NCBI GenBank assembly: GCA_934247225.1
Contig: CAKQJE010000010.1
Coordinates: forward strand, 1 to 64,000
From: an uncultured Clostridia bacterium
Lineage (GTDB): Bacteria; Bacillota; Clostridia; Christensenellales; Borkfalkiaceae
Length of the DNA: 64,000 nucleotides
Direction of reading: 5' to 3'
This document shows positions 22,607 through 30,197 of this stretch, in pieces. Both the position numbers and the translations under genes were made by a program. A model generated the notes under the pieces. That model worked only from the letters and a program-made list of their open reading frames with translations. It was not told the origin of the DNA and did not search any database. Every line of letters starts with the position of its first letter. Position 1 is the stretch's first letter.

Positions 22607-23926
22607 ATGGCAGTATTTCAAGGCTTATCCGAAAAACTTAATCATATATTTTCAAAGATGACCAAAAGGGGGCGTCTTACCGAGCTTGAAATAAAACAGG
22701 CTATGAGAGAGGTAAGAATCGCTCTTCTGGAAGCGGACGTAAATCTTACCGTTGCCAAGGATTTTATCGCGAAAGTCAGCGAGAAAGCCGTCGGGCAGGA
22801 GATCTTAAAGAGTTTAAGTCCCGCTCAGCAGGTTATAAAGATTGTAAACGAAGAGCTTACCGAACTTATGGGTTCGACGAACAGCAAGCTCATCGTCAGC
22901 CCCGAACCGCCTACGGTCATTATGATGTGCGGTCTTCAAGGCGCGGGCAAAACCACGCTTTGCGGAAAGCTCGCTTTATATCTTAAAAAACAAAACAAAA
23001 AACCCCTTCTCGCCGCGTGCGACGTGTATCGTCCCGCAGCGATAAATCAGCTTAAAATAGTAGGCGAAAAAGCGGGAGCGGACGTTTTCGAAAAAGGTCA
23101 GGGCAATCCCGTAAAAATCGCGGCGGAAGCCGTGGAACACGCCAAAAAGTACGGCTACGACGTCGTTATCGTGGATACCGCAGGCAGACTGCATATCGAC
23201 GAAGCTTTGATGGAAGAGCTTGAAAACATAACGAAAACCGTTCGCGTCGACGAAATTCTTTTGACGGTCGACTCGATGACCGGTCAGGACGCAGTAAACG
23301 TTGCGAAAACTTTCAACGAACGTCTCGAACTTACGGGCGTCGTGCTTACCAAGCTCGACGGCGATACGAGAGGCGGCGCGTGTCTTTCGATAAAGGCGGT
23401 AACGGGTAAACCAATCAAATTCGCGTCCGTGGGCGAAAAGCTCGGGGATCTCGAACCTTTCTATCCCGACCGTATGGCGAACCGAATTCTCGGTATGGGA
23501 GACGTTCTCTCTCTTATCGAAAAAGCGCAGGAAGCCGTTACGGAAGAGCAGATGGAAAAAATGGAGCGCAAGTTCAAGGCGAACAGCTTCACTTTGGACG
23601 ATTATCTCGACCAGTTCGCGATGCTCAAAAAAATGGGCGGCGCGAAAAGCCTTTTAGGTATGCTCCCCGGAATGGGAACGAAAGTCAAGATAAGCGACAA
23701 CGATATAGACGAAAGCAAAATCGAGAGAACGAAAGCGATAATTCTTTCGATGACGAAAAAGGAAAGAAACGATCCGTCGATAATCAACTATTCGAGAAAA
23801 ACGAGAATAGCGAAAGGCAGCGGAACGACTATTCAGGAAGTAAATCAGCTTCTCAAACAGTTCGAACAGAGCAAACAGATGATGAAGATGATGAAAAACA
23901 AACGCGGCTTCAAAATGCCGTTCTGA
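22607..23926 (+). CDS. ffh: Signal recognition particle protein Ffh (SRP54)
   Basis: A 439-residue SRP GTPase. N domain residues 1-95, G1 GLQGAGKTTLCGK (about 108), DVYRPAAINQL, G3 DTAGRLH, G4 TKLDGDTRGG, then the methionine-rich M domain from about residue 310 (LLGMLPGMG, RIAKGSG, QMMKMMKNKRGFKMPF) that binds the 4.5S RNA and signal sequences. It acts with FtsY to target membrane proteins co-translationally. The 114 bases to rpsP carry no obvious signal. Confidence 0.97.
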   Translation: MAVFQGLSEKLNHIFSKMTKRGRLTELEIKQAMREVRIALLEADVNLTVAKDFIAKVSEKAVGQEILKSLSPAQQVIKIVNEELTELMGSTNSKLIVSPEPPTVIMMCGLQGAGKTTLCGKLALYLKKQNKKPLLAACDVYRPAAINQLKIVGEKAGADVFEKGQGNPVKIAAEAVEHAKKYGYDVVIVDTAGRLHIDEALMEELENITKTVRVDEILLTVDSMTGQDAVNVAKTFNERLELTGVVLTKLDGDTRGGACLSIKAVTGKPIKFASVGEKLGDLEPFYPDRMANRILGMGDVLSLIEKAQEAVTEEQMEKMERKFKANSFTLDDYLDQFAMLKKMGGAKSLLGMLPGMGTKVKISDNDIDESKIERTKAIILSMTKKERNDPSIINYSRKTRIAKGSGTTIQEVNQLLKQFEQSKQMMKMMKNKRGFKMPF

Positions 23927-24040
23927 CAGAGACGTTTCGGTAAAACGGCGCTAACACGGAAAATCAAGGTACGAACGTAACGTATCGGAAGATATTTACG
24001 AACGATAAATCAAGAAAAATCTAAACGGAGGATATAAATC

Positions 24041-24337
24041 ATGGCAGTAAAAATGAGATTGACGAGACTCGGGGACAAGAAATCGCCCACTTACCGTATC
24101 GTAGTCGTTGACAGCAGAAAAGCAAGAGACGGCGAGTATATTGATAAGATCGGACATTACAATCCCACGACCGATCCCGCGGTAGTCGTTATCGACAAAG
24201 AAAAAGCGGCAGATTGGCTTTCCAAAGGCGTACAGCCCACCGAAACCGTCAGAGCGCTTCTTTTAAACGCCGGTGTTATCGAGAAGTCGGATAAGTTGTC
24301 GCCTTCCAAGACTAACCCTAAGAAGAAAAAGAAGTAA
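24041..24337 (+). CDS. rpsP: 30S ribosomal protein S16
   Basis: A 98-residue S16: MAVKMRLTRLGDKKSPTYRI, VVVDSRKARDGEYIDKIGHY and the C-terminal lysine-rich KTNPKKKKK tail are diagnostic. Slightly longer than the usual 80-90 residues because of the tail. Ribosome site CGGAGG. First gene of the classic rpsP-khpA-rimM-trmD order. Confidence 0.97.
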   Translation: MAVKMRLTRLGDKKSPTYRIVVVDSRKARDGEYIDKIGHYNPTTDPAVVVIDKEKAADWLSKGVQPTETVRALLLNAGVIEKSDKLSPSKTNPKKKKK

Positions 24338-24356
24338 TTTTCGGGAAGTGAAGTAA

Positions 24357-24593
24357 ATGTTGGATTTAATTAAGTATATTATCGGTCATTTTGCCGAAAA
24401 TCCCGACAACGTGGACTACGAAGTCGTTGAAAAAGGCAACACGGTCGAAGTAACCGTTCTTTTAAACGAAAGCGATATGGGCAAGGTTATCGGTCGCCAG
24501 GGTAAAATCGCCAAGGCGCTCCGCACGATCGTCAATTCCGCTTCCAAAAAGACGGGTAAAAGGTACAATATCGAAATAAAGGGAAAAAACTGA
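24357..24593 (+). CDS. khpA: KH-domain RNA-binding protein KhpA
   Basis: A 78-residue single KH domain with the nucleic-acid-binding GxxG loop in MGKVIGRQGKIAKALRTI. KhpA (YlqC) acts with KhpB/EloR as an RNA chaperone that affects cell elongation in Firmicutes. It lies 19 bp after rpsP with ribosome site GGGAAG. Two hairpins follow before rimM. Confidence 0.95.
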   Translation: MLDLIKYIIGHFAENPDNVDYEVVEKGNTVEVTVLLNESDMGKVIGRQGKIAKALRTIVNSASKKTGKRYNIEIKGKN

Positions 24594-24619
24594 TTTTTTG
24601 TTTATTTCGGCAATGAACG

Positions 24620-24688
24620 GGCTGCGTTTAGAAGCAGCTTTTTCGGCAACGATCGGCTGCGTTTTAAAACCAAAACGCAGCCGTTTTT
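24620..24688 (+). terminator. Two tandem hairpins between khpA and rimM
   Basis: First a weak GCTGCG / GCAGC stem followed by TTTTT (about 24620-24644), then a strong 12-bp stem CGGCTGCGTTTT / AAAACGCAGCCG (24654-24665 with 24672-24683) followed by TTTTT. The second ends 15 bases before the rimM ATG and looks like an intrinsic terminator inside an otherwise continuous operon. Confidence 0.7.
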
Positions 24689-24702
24689 CAAATAATAAAC
24701 AG

Positions 24703-25206
24703 ATGAATAAAATCGAAATCGGTGCGGTTGCGAAACCGCAAGGCATTAAAGGGGAATTGAAAATACGGCTTTTCTGCGACGGATTCGAGTCCGTTAAAAA
24801 CATAACGGAAGCCGAAATCGACGGCAAAGTTTATCCCGTGGAAAGTTTCCGCTTTTCGGGCGGAGACGAAGCGATTTTAAAGCTCGTCGGGTTAAACGAC
24901 AGAAATCAAGCCGAACTTCTGCGCAGAAAGGAAGTTTTTGCGGACAGAAACGAAATCGAAGTCGAAGAGGGAAGATATTTCGTCTCCGACGTTTTAGGTT
25001 GCGATTTATTTTTGTCGAGCGGCAAAAAGCTCGGCGAAATTTTCGATATAATAAGCGGCAACGTCGACTATTATTACGTTAAAACCTCGGAGGGAACGGC
25101 GGTTTTCCCGCTTGTCGACGGGGTTTTGGAAAGCGTGGACATTGCCGGAAAGAAAGTTACGGTAAACGCCGTGAGATTTACGGAGGTCGTTATGTATGAG
25201 GATTGA
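24703..25206 (+). CDS. rimM: Ribosome maturation factor RimM
   Basis: A 167-residue 16S rRNA processing factor: N-terminal domain with IEIGAVAKPQGIKGELKI, and a C-terminal PRC-barrel domain (GRYFVSDVLGCDL, KKLGEIFDIISGNVDYYYV, FPLVDGVLESVD). It binds S19 and assists 30S head assembly. The start was set at ATG 24703 by alignment; the ribosome site is weak, and the frame is open upstream through the hairpins. It overlaps trmD by 11 bp. Confidence 0.93.
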   Translation: MNKIEIGAVAKPQGIKGELKIRLFCDGFESVKNITEAEIDGKVYPVESFRFSGGDEAILKLVGLNDRNQAELLRRKEVFADRNEIEVEEGRYFVSDVLGCDLFLSSGKKLGEIFDIISGNVDYYYVKTSEGTAVFPLVDGVLESVDIAGKKVTVNAVRFTEVVMYED

Positions 25207-25882
25207 CATTCTCACGCTTTTCCCCGAAATGTTCACTCCGCTCACCGAGAGCATTATCGGCAGGGCGATAAAATCGGGAAAGGTCGAAATCGTGGTTACG
25301 GATATCCGCGATTACACCGAAAATAAACACAGAAAGTGCGACGATTATCCTTTCGGCGGTGGCGCGGGAATGGTTATGACTCCGCAACCCGTCTATTCCG
25401 CAATTCAGGCGGTAGATCCCGACCATAAGGCTCACAGAATTTTTATGTCGCCAAAGGGGAGAAGATTTTGCCAGAAAATGGTTTCCGAACTCCTTTCTTA
25501 CGACAGAATTCTGCTTCTTTGCGGACATTATGAAGGCGTGGATCAGAGAGTTTTAGACCTGTGTATGGACGAGGAAATGTCGCTCGGCGATTTCGTGCTT
25601 ACGGGCGGCGAGATCCCCGCAATGGCTATAACGGACTGCGTTTGCAGGTACGTCGACGGCGTAATTTCGGGCGAAAGTCTTTCCGAGGAGAGTTTTACGG
25701 ATAATCTTTTAGAGTACCCGCAGTTCACCCGCCCGCAGGAATTTATGGGGCTTACCGTTCCCGAAGTTTTAGTTTCGGGCAATCACAAAGAAGTCGATAA
25801 ATGGCGGAGAAACGAAGCCGTGAAGCTTACGAAAAAACTTCGCCCCGATTTGATTGCGGACGACAGCCCGGAGGGGAAATAA
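25196..25882 (+). CDS. trmD: tRNA (guanine-37-N1)-methyltransferase
   Basis: A 228-residue SPOUT-class enzyme making m1G37 in tRNAs with G36. Landmarks: MRIDILTLFPEMFTPLTESI, KCDDYPFGGGAGMVM, GHYEGVDQRV and the trefoil-knot SAM site SLGDFVLTGGEIPAM, then EYPQFTRPQEF. Slightly shorter than the usual 240-255, the C-terminal helix domain ending soon after KLTKKLRPDL. Start ATG lies inside the end of rimM; ribosome site GGAGG at 25182. Confidence 0.96.
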   Translation: MRIDILTLFPEMFTPLTESIIGRAIKSGKVEIVVTDIRDYTENKHRKCDDYPFGGGAGMVMTPQPVYSAIQAVDPDHKAHRIFMSPKGRRFCQKMVSELLSYDRILLLCGHYEGVDQRVLDLCMDEEMSLGDFVLTGGEIPAMAITDCVCRYVDGVISGESLSEESFTDNLLEYPQFTRPQEFMGLTVPEVLVSGNHKEVDKWRRNEAVKLTKKLRPDLIADDSPEGK

Positions 25883-25889
25883 ACCGAAA

Positions 25890-26762
25890 ATGGAACTTAA
25901 CGAAAGAAAGATAAATTGGTTCCCGGGGCATATGGCAAAAGCCCTCAGACAAATGGAAGCGGACGTAAAACTTTGCGACGGCGTTATTCTCGTAATGGAC
26001 GCGCGCGCCGTTTTCGCGTGTTTCAACAAAAGGCTGGACAAGGTTTTCGGGAACAAACCGATCGTATATTGCATAAACAAAAAGGATCTGATTTCGGTTT
26101 CCGCGGCGAAAAAAATAGAAAGCTATTTCAAGGCAAATAACCTCGTTTATCAACTTATAGAGGGACTTTCCAAACGCGACGGACAAAATTTGCGTGATAA
26201 ATGCGACTTTGTTTTAAAGGAAAAAATCGAACGCAACGCCGCGAAAGGAATGGTGAGAACAATGCGATTTATGGTCGCGGGGCTTCCGAACACGGGCAAG
26301 TCCACGATCATAAACACGATGAGCGGAGCAAAAAAAGCGGAAACGGGAAACAAGGCGGGGGTTACGAGAAGCAACAAGTGGATCCGCCTCGGAACGTTCG
26401 ACCTTTTAGACACGCCCGGCACGATGCCGCCGAACATCGAAAATCAGACTTACGCAAAACATCTCGCGTTTATCGGCGCGATGAACGACGATATTTTAAA
26501 CACCGAGGATCTTGCCCTGGAACTTATCGCGGAGCTTAAAACGATTGCGCCCGCGGAAATGCAGGAAAAATATAAGCTCGAAACGGTCGATTTACCGCCG
26601 CTTGAAATTTTCGACGCGATCTGCAAAAAAAGAGGTTATCTTTTAAGAGGCGGCGAGAGCGATTACGAGCGCGCGGCGAAAGCAATAATAGACGATTTCA
26701 GAAAAGGCAGAATAGGAAAAATAGCTCTCGAAACAGAACCTTTGAATAAAAATGACAGATAA
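25890..26762 (+). CDS. rbgA: Ribosome biogenesis GTPase RbgA (YlqF)
   Basis: A 290-residue circularly permuted GTPase for late 50S assembly. NWFPGHMAKALRQM at the N-terminus, then G4 NKKDL (about residue 66), G1 GLPNTGKST (about 131) and G3 DTPG (about 174), in the permuted order G4-G1-G3. The C-terminal ANTAR-like helical domain follows. Start ATG 25890 with ribosome site GGAGGGG; 7 bp after trmD. In Bacillus rplS would lie between trmD and this gene; here it does not. Confidence 0.95.
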   Translation: MELNERKINWFPGHMAKALRQMEADVKLCDGVILVMDARAVFACFNKRLDKVFGNKPIVYCINKKDLISVSAAKKIESYFKANNLVYQLIEGLSKRDGQNLRDKCDFVLKEKIERNAAKGMVRTMRFMVAGLPNTGKSTIINTMSGAKKAETGNKAGVTRSNKWIRLGTFDLLDTPGTMPPNIENQTYAKHLAFIGAMNDDILNTEDLALELIAELKTIAPAEMQEKYKLETVDLPPLEIFDAICKKRGYLLRGGESDYERAAKAIIDDFRKGRIGKIALETEPLNKNDR

Positions 26763-27384
26763 AACCAAAGAAAAATTGAATTTCGACAGAGCGTTTTTGT
26801 CGGATAACGTAAAATATATCGCGGGCGTGGACGAAGTCGGAAGAGGACCGCTCGCAGGTCCCGTCGTATGCTGCGCGGTTATAATGCCGCTTGACGACAA
26901 CTTAGCGGTAGACGGCGTGGACGACAGCAAAAAGGTCTCCGCGAAAAAGAGAGAAGCGCTTTACGAAACGCTTAAAGAAAAGGCGATCGCGTATAAAATT
27001 TGCAAAGTGGAACCGAAAGAAATCGACGAGATAAACATTCTGCAAGCGACGATAAAGTGTATGAAAGAGTGCGTGGAAGGTCTCGAAGTCAAGCCCGATC
27101 TTCTGCTCGCGGACGCCGTTAAGCTCGACGTGCCTTGCAAAACTCAGGCGATAATAAAAGGCGACGCACAAAGTTACAATATTGGCGCGGCTTCGATAAT
27201 CGCCAAGGTTTACAGGGATAAACTTATGGACGAATACGACGAGATTTATCCCGATTACGGGTTTAAAAACAACAAAGGTTACGGCACAAAAGTTCATATC
27301 GACGCTTTGAAGGAGAAAGGGGCATGCCCGATACACAGAAAGACTTTCATAAAAAACTTCTCGGCAGACGGGGAGAAAAATTAG
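26752..27384 (+). CDS. rnhB: Ribonuclease HII
   Basis: A 210-residue RNase H fold enzyme that removes ribonucleotides and RNA primers from DNA. GVDEVGRGPLAGPVV carries catalytic Asp27 and Glu28; LLADAV and AASIIAKVYRDKLM carry the others, and YGFKNNKGYGTKVH is the substrate-recognition loop. It starts 11 bp inside rbgA. The last 61 bp overlap the first codons of yraN in another frame. Confidence 0.96.
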   Translation: MTDKTKEKLNFDRAFLSDNVKYIAGVDEVGRGPLAGPVVCCAVIMPLDDNLAVDGVDDSKKVSAKKREALYETLKEKAIAYKICKVEPKEIDEINILQATIKCMKECVEGLEVKPDLLLADAVKLDVPCKTQAIIKGDAQSYNIGAASIIAKVYRDKLMDEYDEIYPDYGFKNNKGYGTKVHIDALKEKGACPIHRKTFIKNFSADGEKN

Positions 27385-27683
27385 CGGAAGAAGAAATCAA
27401 AAAGTCGGGCTATAAGCTCGTTAAACGCAATTTTCGTACGCCTTTCGGGGAGGCCGACCTCATTTTCGAAAAGGGCGGAGAGACTCTTTTTGCGGAAGTC
27501 AAAACGAGGAGCAACAAGCTTTTCGGCGAGCCTTGCGAGGCTGTGGGATATAAAAAACAGGAAAAATACAGAAGGATAGCCGAGTATTATTTCAGGGAGA
27601 GCGGAACGGACGGCGCGAATTTTTCTTTCGCGGTCGCGGAAGTCACTCCCGACGGCGTGAACGTTATATTTAACGCTTTTTAA
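27324..27683 (+). CDS. yraN: YraN/UPF0102 family nuclease-like protein
   Basis: A 119-residue protein with GRRGEKLAEEEIKKSGYKLV, NFRTPFGEADLIFEKGG and FAEVKTRSN, the PD-(D/E)XK-like core of UPF0102 (Glu, Asp, and ExK). The family is of unsettled function, possibly a Holliday-junction-resolvase-like nuclease. The start ATG 27324 has an excellent ribosome site (AAGGAGAAAGGGG) inside rnhB, giving a 61-bp overlap; both reading frames carry conserved residues there. rnhB-yraN adjacency is conserved. Confidence 0.92.
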   Translation: MPDTQKDFHKKLLGRRGEKLAEEEIKKSGYKLVKRNFRTPFGEADLIFEKGGETLFAEVKTRSNKLFGEPCEAVGYKKQEKYRRIAEYYFRESGTDGANFSFAVAEVTPDGVNVIFNAF

Positions 27684-27705
27684 AACAATCGCTTTTTAAA
27701 ACAAT
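27674..27705 (+). repeat. Perfect 16-bp tandem duplication across the yraN stop and the next start
   Basis: CGCTTTTTAAAACAAT occurs at 27674-27689 and again directly at 27690-27705. The first copy holds the yraN stop codon TAA, and the end of the second copy provides AT of the ATG of the next gene. Confidence 0.85.
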
Positions 27706-28846
27706 GAAGATATGCGTAACGACCGCTTCGGGCATAGAAGCGGTGACAAAAAGAGAAATAACCGAAATTACGGGCGAAACCGAGCTTAAAGCGCAGGACG
27801 GAAGAATTTGTTTCGAGGGCGACTTCGATACGATTGCGAAATGCAATCTTCTTTTAAGAACCGCGAACCGCGTTGAAATAGTCGTCGGCGAGTTCAAAGC
27901 CGAAAATTTCGACGAGCTTTTCGACGGCGTGAAAGCCGTAGATTGGGAAAAGTACGTCGATAAAGACGGTAAAATAATTGTTTCGGCAAAGAGCGTAATG
28001 AGCAAATTATTCGCTTATTCCGCCATACAATCGATAACGAAAAAAGCTGTGTGCGAAAGGTTAAAGTCCGCCTATAAGTCGATTAACCTGCCCGAAAGCG
28101 GGGCAAGATACAAAATCGAAGCCTCGATAAGAAAGGATTATGTAACCCTTACGCTCGATACTTCGGGCGAAGGACTTCACAGAAGAGGTTACAGAGGTCT
28201 TGTCGGCGAAGCACCCTTGAAAGAAACGCTTGCCGCCGCGCTTATAAAGCTTACGGTGTGGAATCCGTCGAGACATTTGGCGGACGTTTTCTGCGGCACG
28301 GGAACGATACCCGTGGAAGCCGCTTTATCCGCGCTTAAAATTCCGAGCGGCATAAACAGGGATTTCGATTACCTTTCGTGGAAAGGCGTAAATCGCGATT
28401 TGTTCGAAAAAATCAAAGAAAAAGCGATTTCGGAAATCGATACGGAAAGAGAAGTTCGCATAAGCGGGTTCGATATAGACGAAAACCAGCTTAAACTTGC
28501 GAGAAAACACGCGGAGATTGCGGGCGTTAAGGATAAAATACATTTTCAGAAAGCCGATATGCGCGATTTTTCGTCGAGATTTTCCCACGGGGTAATAATT
28601 TCCAATCCGCCTTACGGCGAAAGGTTGTCGGAAAGACGGGAGATAGAAAAGCTTTACCGCGATTACGGAAAAATGGTTAAAACGCTTGACGAATGGTGTT
28701 GCTATACGTTGACTTCGGTGGACGATTTCGAGCGGTTGTTCGGCAGAAAAGCCGACAAAAAACGCAAAATTTACAACGGAAAGCTCGAATGCAATTTCTA
28801 TTCGATGCTCGCCGCTCCGCCGAAGCGATCCCGAAAAATAAAATAG
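27704..28846 (+). CDS. THUMP-domain class I SAM-dependent RNA methyltransferase (RlmL/YpsC-like)
   Basis: A 380-residue protein with an N-terminal ferredoxin-like plus THUMP RNA-binding part (residues about 1-155) and a C-terminal Rossmann methyltransferase. LADVFCGTGTIPVEAAL is the SAM motif I, and SNPPYGERLS is the N6-adenine/guanine-type NPPY motif. The family methylates 23S rRNA guanine N2 (G2445 in E. coli RlmL). There is no ribosome site; the ATG lies within a 16-bp tandem duplication. It carries a copy of the dispersed 13-mer at 28073. Confidence 0.9.
   Translation: MKICVTTASGIEAVTKREITEITGETELKAQDGRICFEGDFDTIAKCNLLLRTANRVEIVVGEFKAENFDELFDGVKAVDWEKYVDKDGKIIVSAKSVMSKLFAYSAIQSITKKAVCERLKSAYKSINLPESGARYKIEASIRKDYVTLTLDTSGEGLHRRGYRGLVGEAPLKETLAAALIKLTVWNPSRHLADVFCGTGTIPVEAALSALKIPSGINRDFDYLSWKGVNRDLFEKIKEKAISEIDTEREVRISGFDIDENQLKLARKHAEIAGVKDKIHFQKADMRDFSSRFSHGVIISNPPYGERLSERREIEKLYRDYGKMVKTLDEWCCYTLTSVDDFERLFGRKADKKRKIYNGKLECNFYSMLAAPPKRSRKIK
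28073..28085 (+). other. Dispersed 13-mer TATAAGTCGATTA, copy 3 (in coding sequence)
   Basis: Inside the THUMP methyltransferase gene, read as Tyr-Lys-Ser-Ile. Context GTCCGCC-TATAAGTCGATTA-ACC. Confidence 0.7.
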
Positions 28847-28895
28847 AGAAATTAAGCGGAAAATCCGTAAAAATAATCTGAAAAGGAGAAAAAGT

Positions 28896-29324
28896 ATGTT
28901 AAAAGGAGTTTCTAAAATAGTAAGTCCCGAACTTGTCAAAGTGCTTTGCGAAATGGGTCACGGCGACGAAATCGTCATCGCGGACGGTAATTTCCCGAGC
29001 GAAAACTTCGGGAAAAGAGTTATAAGAGCGGACGGAATAAGCGGAACGGCAATGCTCGACGCGTGCCTCGCGCTCATTCCTCTCGACACTTATTCCGACC
29101 CGAATTTCATTCTTATGCAGCTTATGGACAGAGACGTGGGCAAAATCGATCCCGTTATCTGGGAGGAATATAAGGCGATTGCCGAAAAGCACGACAAAAA
29201 CGTGAGAGTCGGCAATATCGACCGTTTCGAGTTCTATGAACGCGCAAAGAACGCTTACGCCGTCATCGCGACGGGCGAAGCCGCGGTTTACGCGAACATC
29301 ATTCTCAAAAAAGGCGTAATTTAA
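28896..29324 (+). CDS. fucU: RbsD/FucU family sugar mutarotase
   Basis: A 142-residue protein: MLKGVSKIVSPELVKVLCEM, GHGDEIVIADGNFP (catalytic His), LMQLMDRD and RFEFYERAKNAYAVIATGE match FucU, which interconverts the alpha and beta anomers of L-fucose (or related sugars). No fucose catabolic genes are in the window, so it stands alone among housekeeping genes. Strong ribosome site AAAAGGAG. The last codons are duplicated just downstream (29341-29361). Confidence 0.92.
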   Translation: MLKGVSKIVSPELVKVLCEMGHGDEIVIADGNFPSENFGKRVIRADGISGTAMLDACLALIPLDTYSDPNFILMQLMDRDVGKIDPVIWEEYKAIAEKHDKNVRVGNIDRFEFYERAKNAYAVIATGEAAVYANIILKKGVI

Positions 29325-29361
29325 TTTTAAATCGTCCGCGAAAAGGCGTAATTTAATTTTA
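29309..29361 (+). repeat. 21-bp direct repeat at the 3' end of fucU
   Basis: AAAAGGCGTAATTTAATTTT plus A occurs at 29309-29329, where it contains the fucU stop codon, and again at 29341-29361 in the intergenic region. The remaining gap to rplS (29362-29428) shows nothing recognisable. Confidence 0.75.
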
Positions 29362-29428
29362 TTCCGCCGGCTTTGCGGGGTAAACGCATAAAAATTTCGG
29401 AATAGGACAAGAAAATCGGCAAAAGCGC

Positions 29429-29457
29429 GTTAAAACGCTTGCAAAAGATTTTATAAT
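29429..29457 (+). promoter_or_regulatory. Possible rplS promoter
   Basis: TATAAT at 29452-29457 with a poor -35 (GTTAAA at 29429-29434, 17-bp spacer). About 85 nt of leader follow before the rplS ribosome site; a GACG / CGTC outer pairing and a GGTT-GAAA-ACC hairpin are possible, but I cannot confirm the known L19 leader motif. Confidence 0.45.
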
Positions 29458-29555
29458 GTGATAAAATGGCAAAGACTTCGGACGGTCCGCTGGCTATAAC
29501 GGTTGAAAACCAAAACGGCTATGAACGTCGCGCAAATAAATGGAGGTATAAGTCA

Positions 29556-29897
29556 ATGACGATTATTGAGCAGATCGAAAAGGAAAACCTTAAAGGCGAA
29601 GTTCCTGTTTTCGCTGTCGGCGACACGGTAAGAGTATCCGTAAAGGTCATCGAAGGCGCAAAAGAGAGAATTCAGGCATTCGAAGGTGTCGTTATCGCTA
29701 AGAAAAACGGCGGTATCAGAGAAACCTTCACCGTCAGAAGAATTTCTTACGGTATCGGCGTAGAAAGAACGTTCCCCGTTCATTCGCCCAAGGTTGCCGG
29801 CATCACGGTTGTTAAGAGAGGTAAGGTAAGAAGAGCTAAGCTTTACTACCTCAGAGATCTCACCGGTAAGGCTGCGAAAGTTCAGGAAATTCTGTAA
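29556..29897 (+). CDS. rplS: 50S ribosomal protein L19
   Basis: A 113-residue L19: IIEQIEKENLKGEVPVFAVG, GVVIAKKNGGIRETFTVRRI, GIGVERTFPVHSPKV and the basic GKVRRAKLYYLRDLTGKAAK end. Start at ATG 29556 with ribosome site GGAGG; an in-frame upstream ATG at 29466 would add 30 non-conserved residues. In Firmicutes rplS normally follows trmD directly; here it is about 3.7 kb downstream with its own promoter and terminator. Confidence 0.97.
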   Translation: MTIIEQIEKENLKGEVPVFAVGDTVRVSVKVIEGAKERIQAFEGVVIAKKNGGIRETFTVRRISYGIGVERTFPVHSPKVAGITVVKRGKVRRAKLYYLRDLTGKAAKVQEIL

Positions 29898-29968
29898 TTT
29901 CGCTAAGCTGAAAAGCGATAACTTATTTACATATAAGAAACGCTTTGAAAAATCAAATCCAAAAAAGA

Positions 29969-29996
29969 AAGTTCGGATGTCCGGACTTTTTTTTTG
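29969..29996 (+). terminator. Intrinsic terminator after rplS
   Basis: Stem AAGTTCGGA / TCCGGACTT (one G-U pair) at 29969-29988 followed by nine T. Confidence 0.85.
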
Positions 29997-30061
29997 CTCT
30001 TTTTTGTCTGTTTCTTGTCGATCGCCGCCGTTTTCGTCGGATAAAAATTCGACAAAAACCG

Positions 30062-30089
30062 CTTTTCATTATATATATATTATGAAAAG
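30062..30089. other. AT-rich palindrome upstream of the 604-residue membrane protein
   Basis: CTTTTCAT followed by alternating TA and ending ATGAAAAG (30062-30089) is a near-perfect inverted repeat 24 bp upstream of a promoter. It could be an operator or a cruciform-prone spacer. No T run follows. Confidence 0.45.
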
Positions 30090-30112
30090 TCGGAAAAACT
30101 TTAAAAAATCGA

Positions 30113-30141
30113 TTTACAAACGGGCAAATAAGTTGTATATT
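30113..30141 (+). promoter_or_regulatory. Probable promoter of the GT-C-like membrane protein
   Basis: TTTACA (30113-30118), 17-bp spacer, TATATT (30136-30141). Confidence 0.5.
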
Positions 30142-30197
30142 ATTTGTAGCCGAACGGCTCGGGCGGGTTTGTCCGATAAAAATCAAAGGATGAATTT

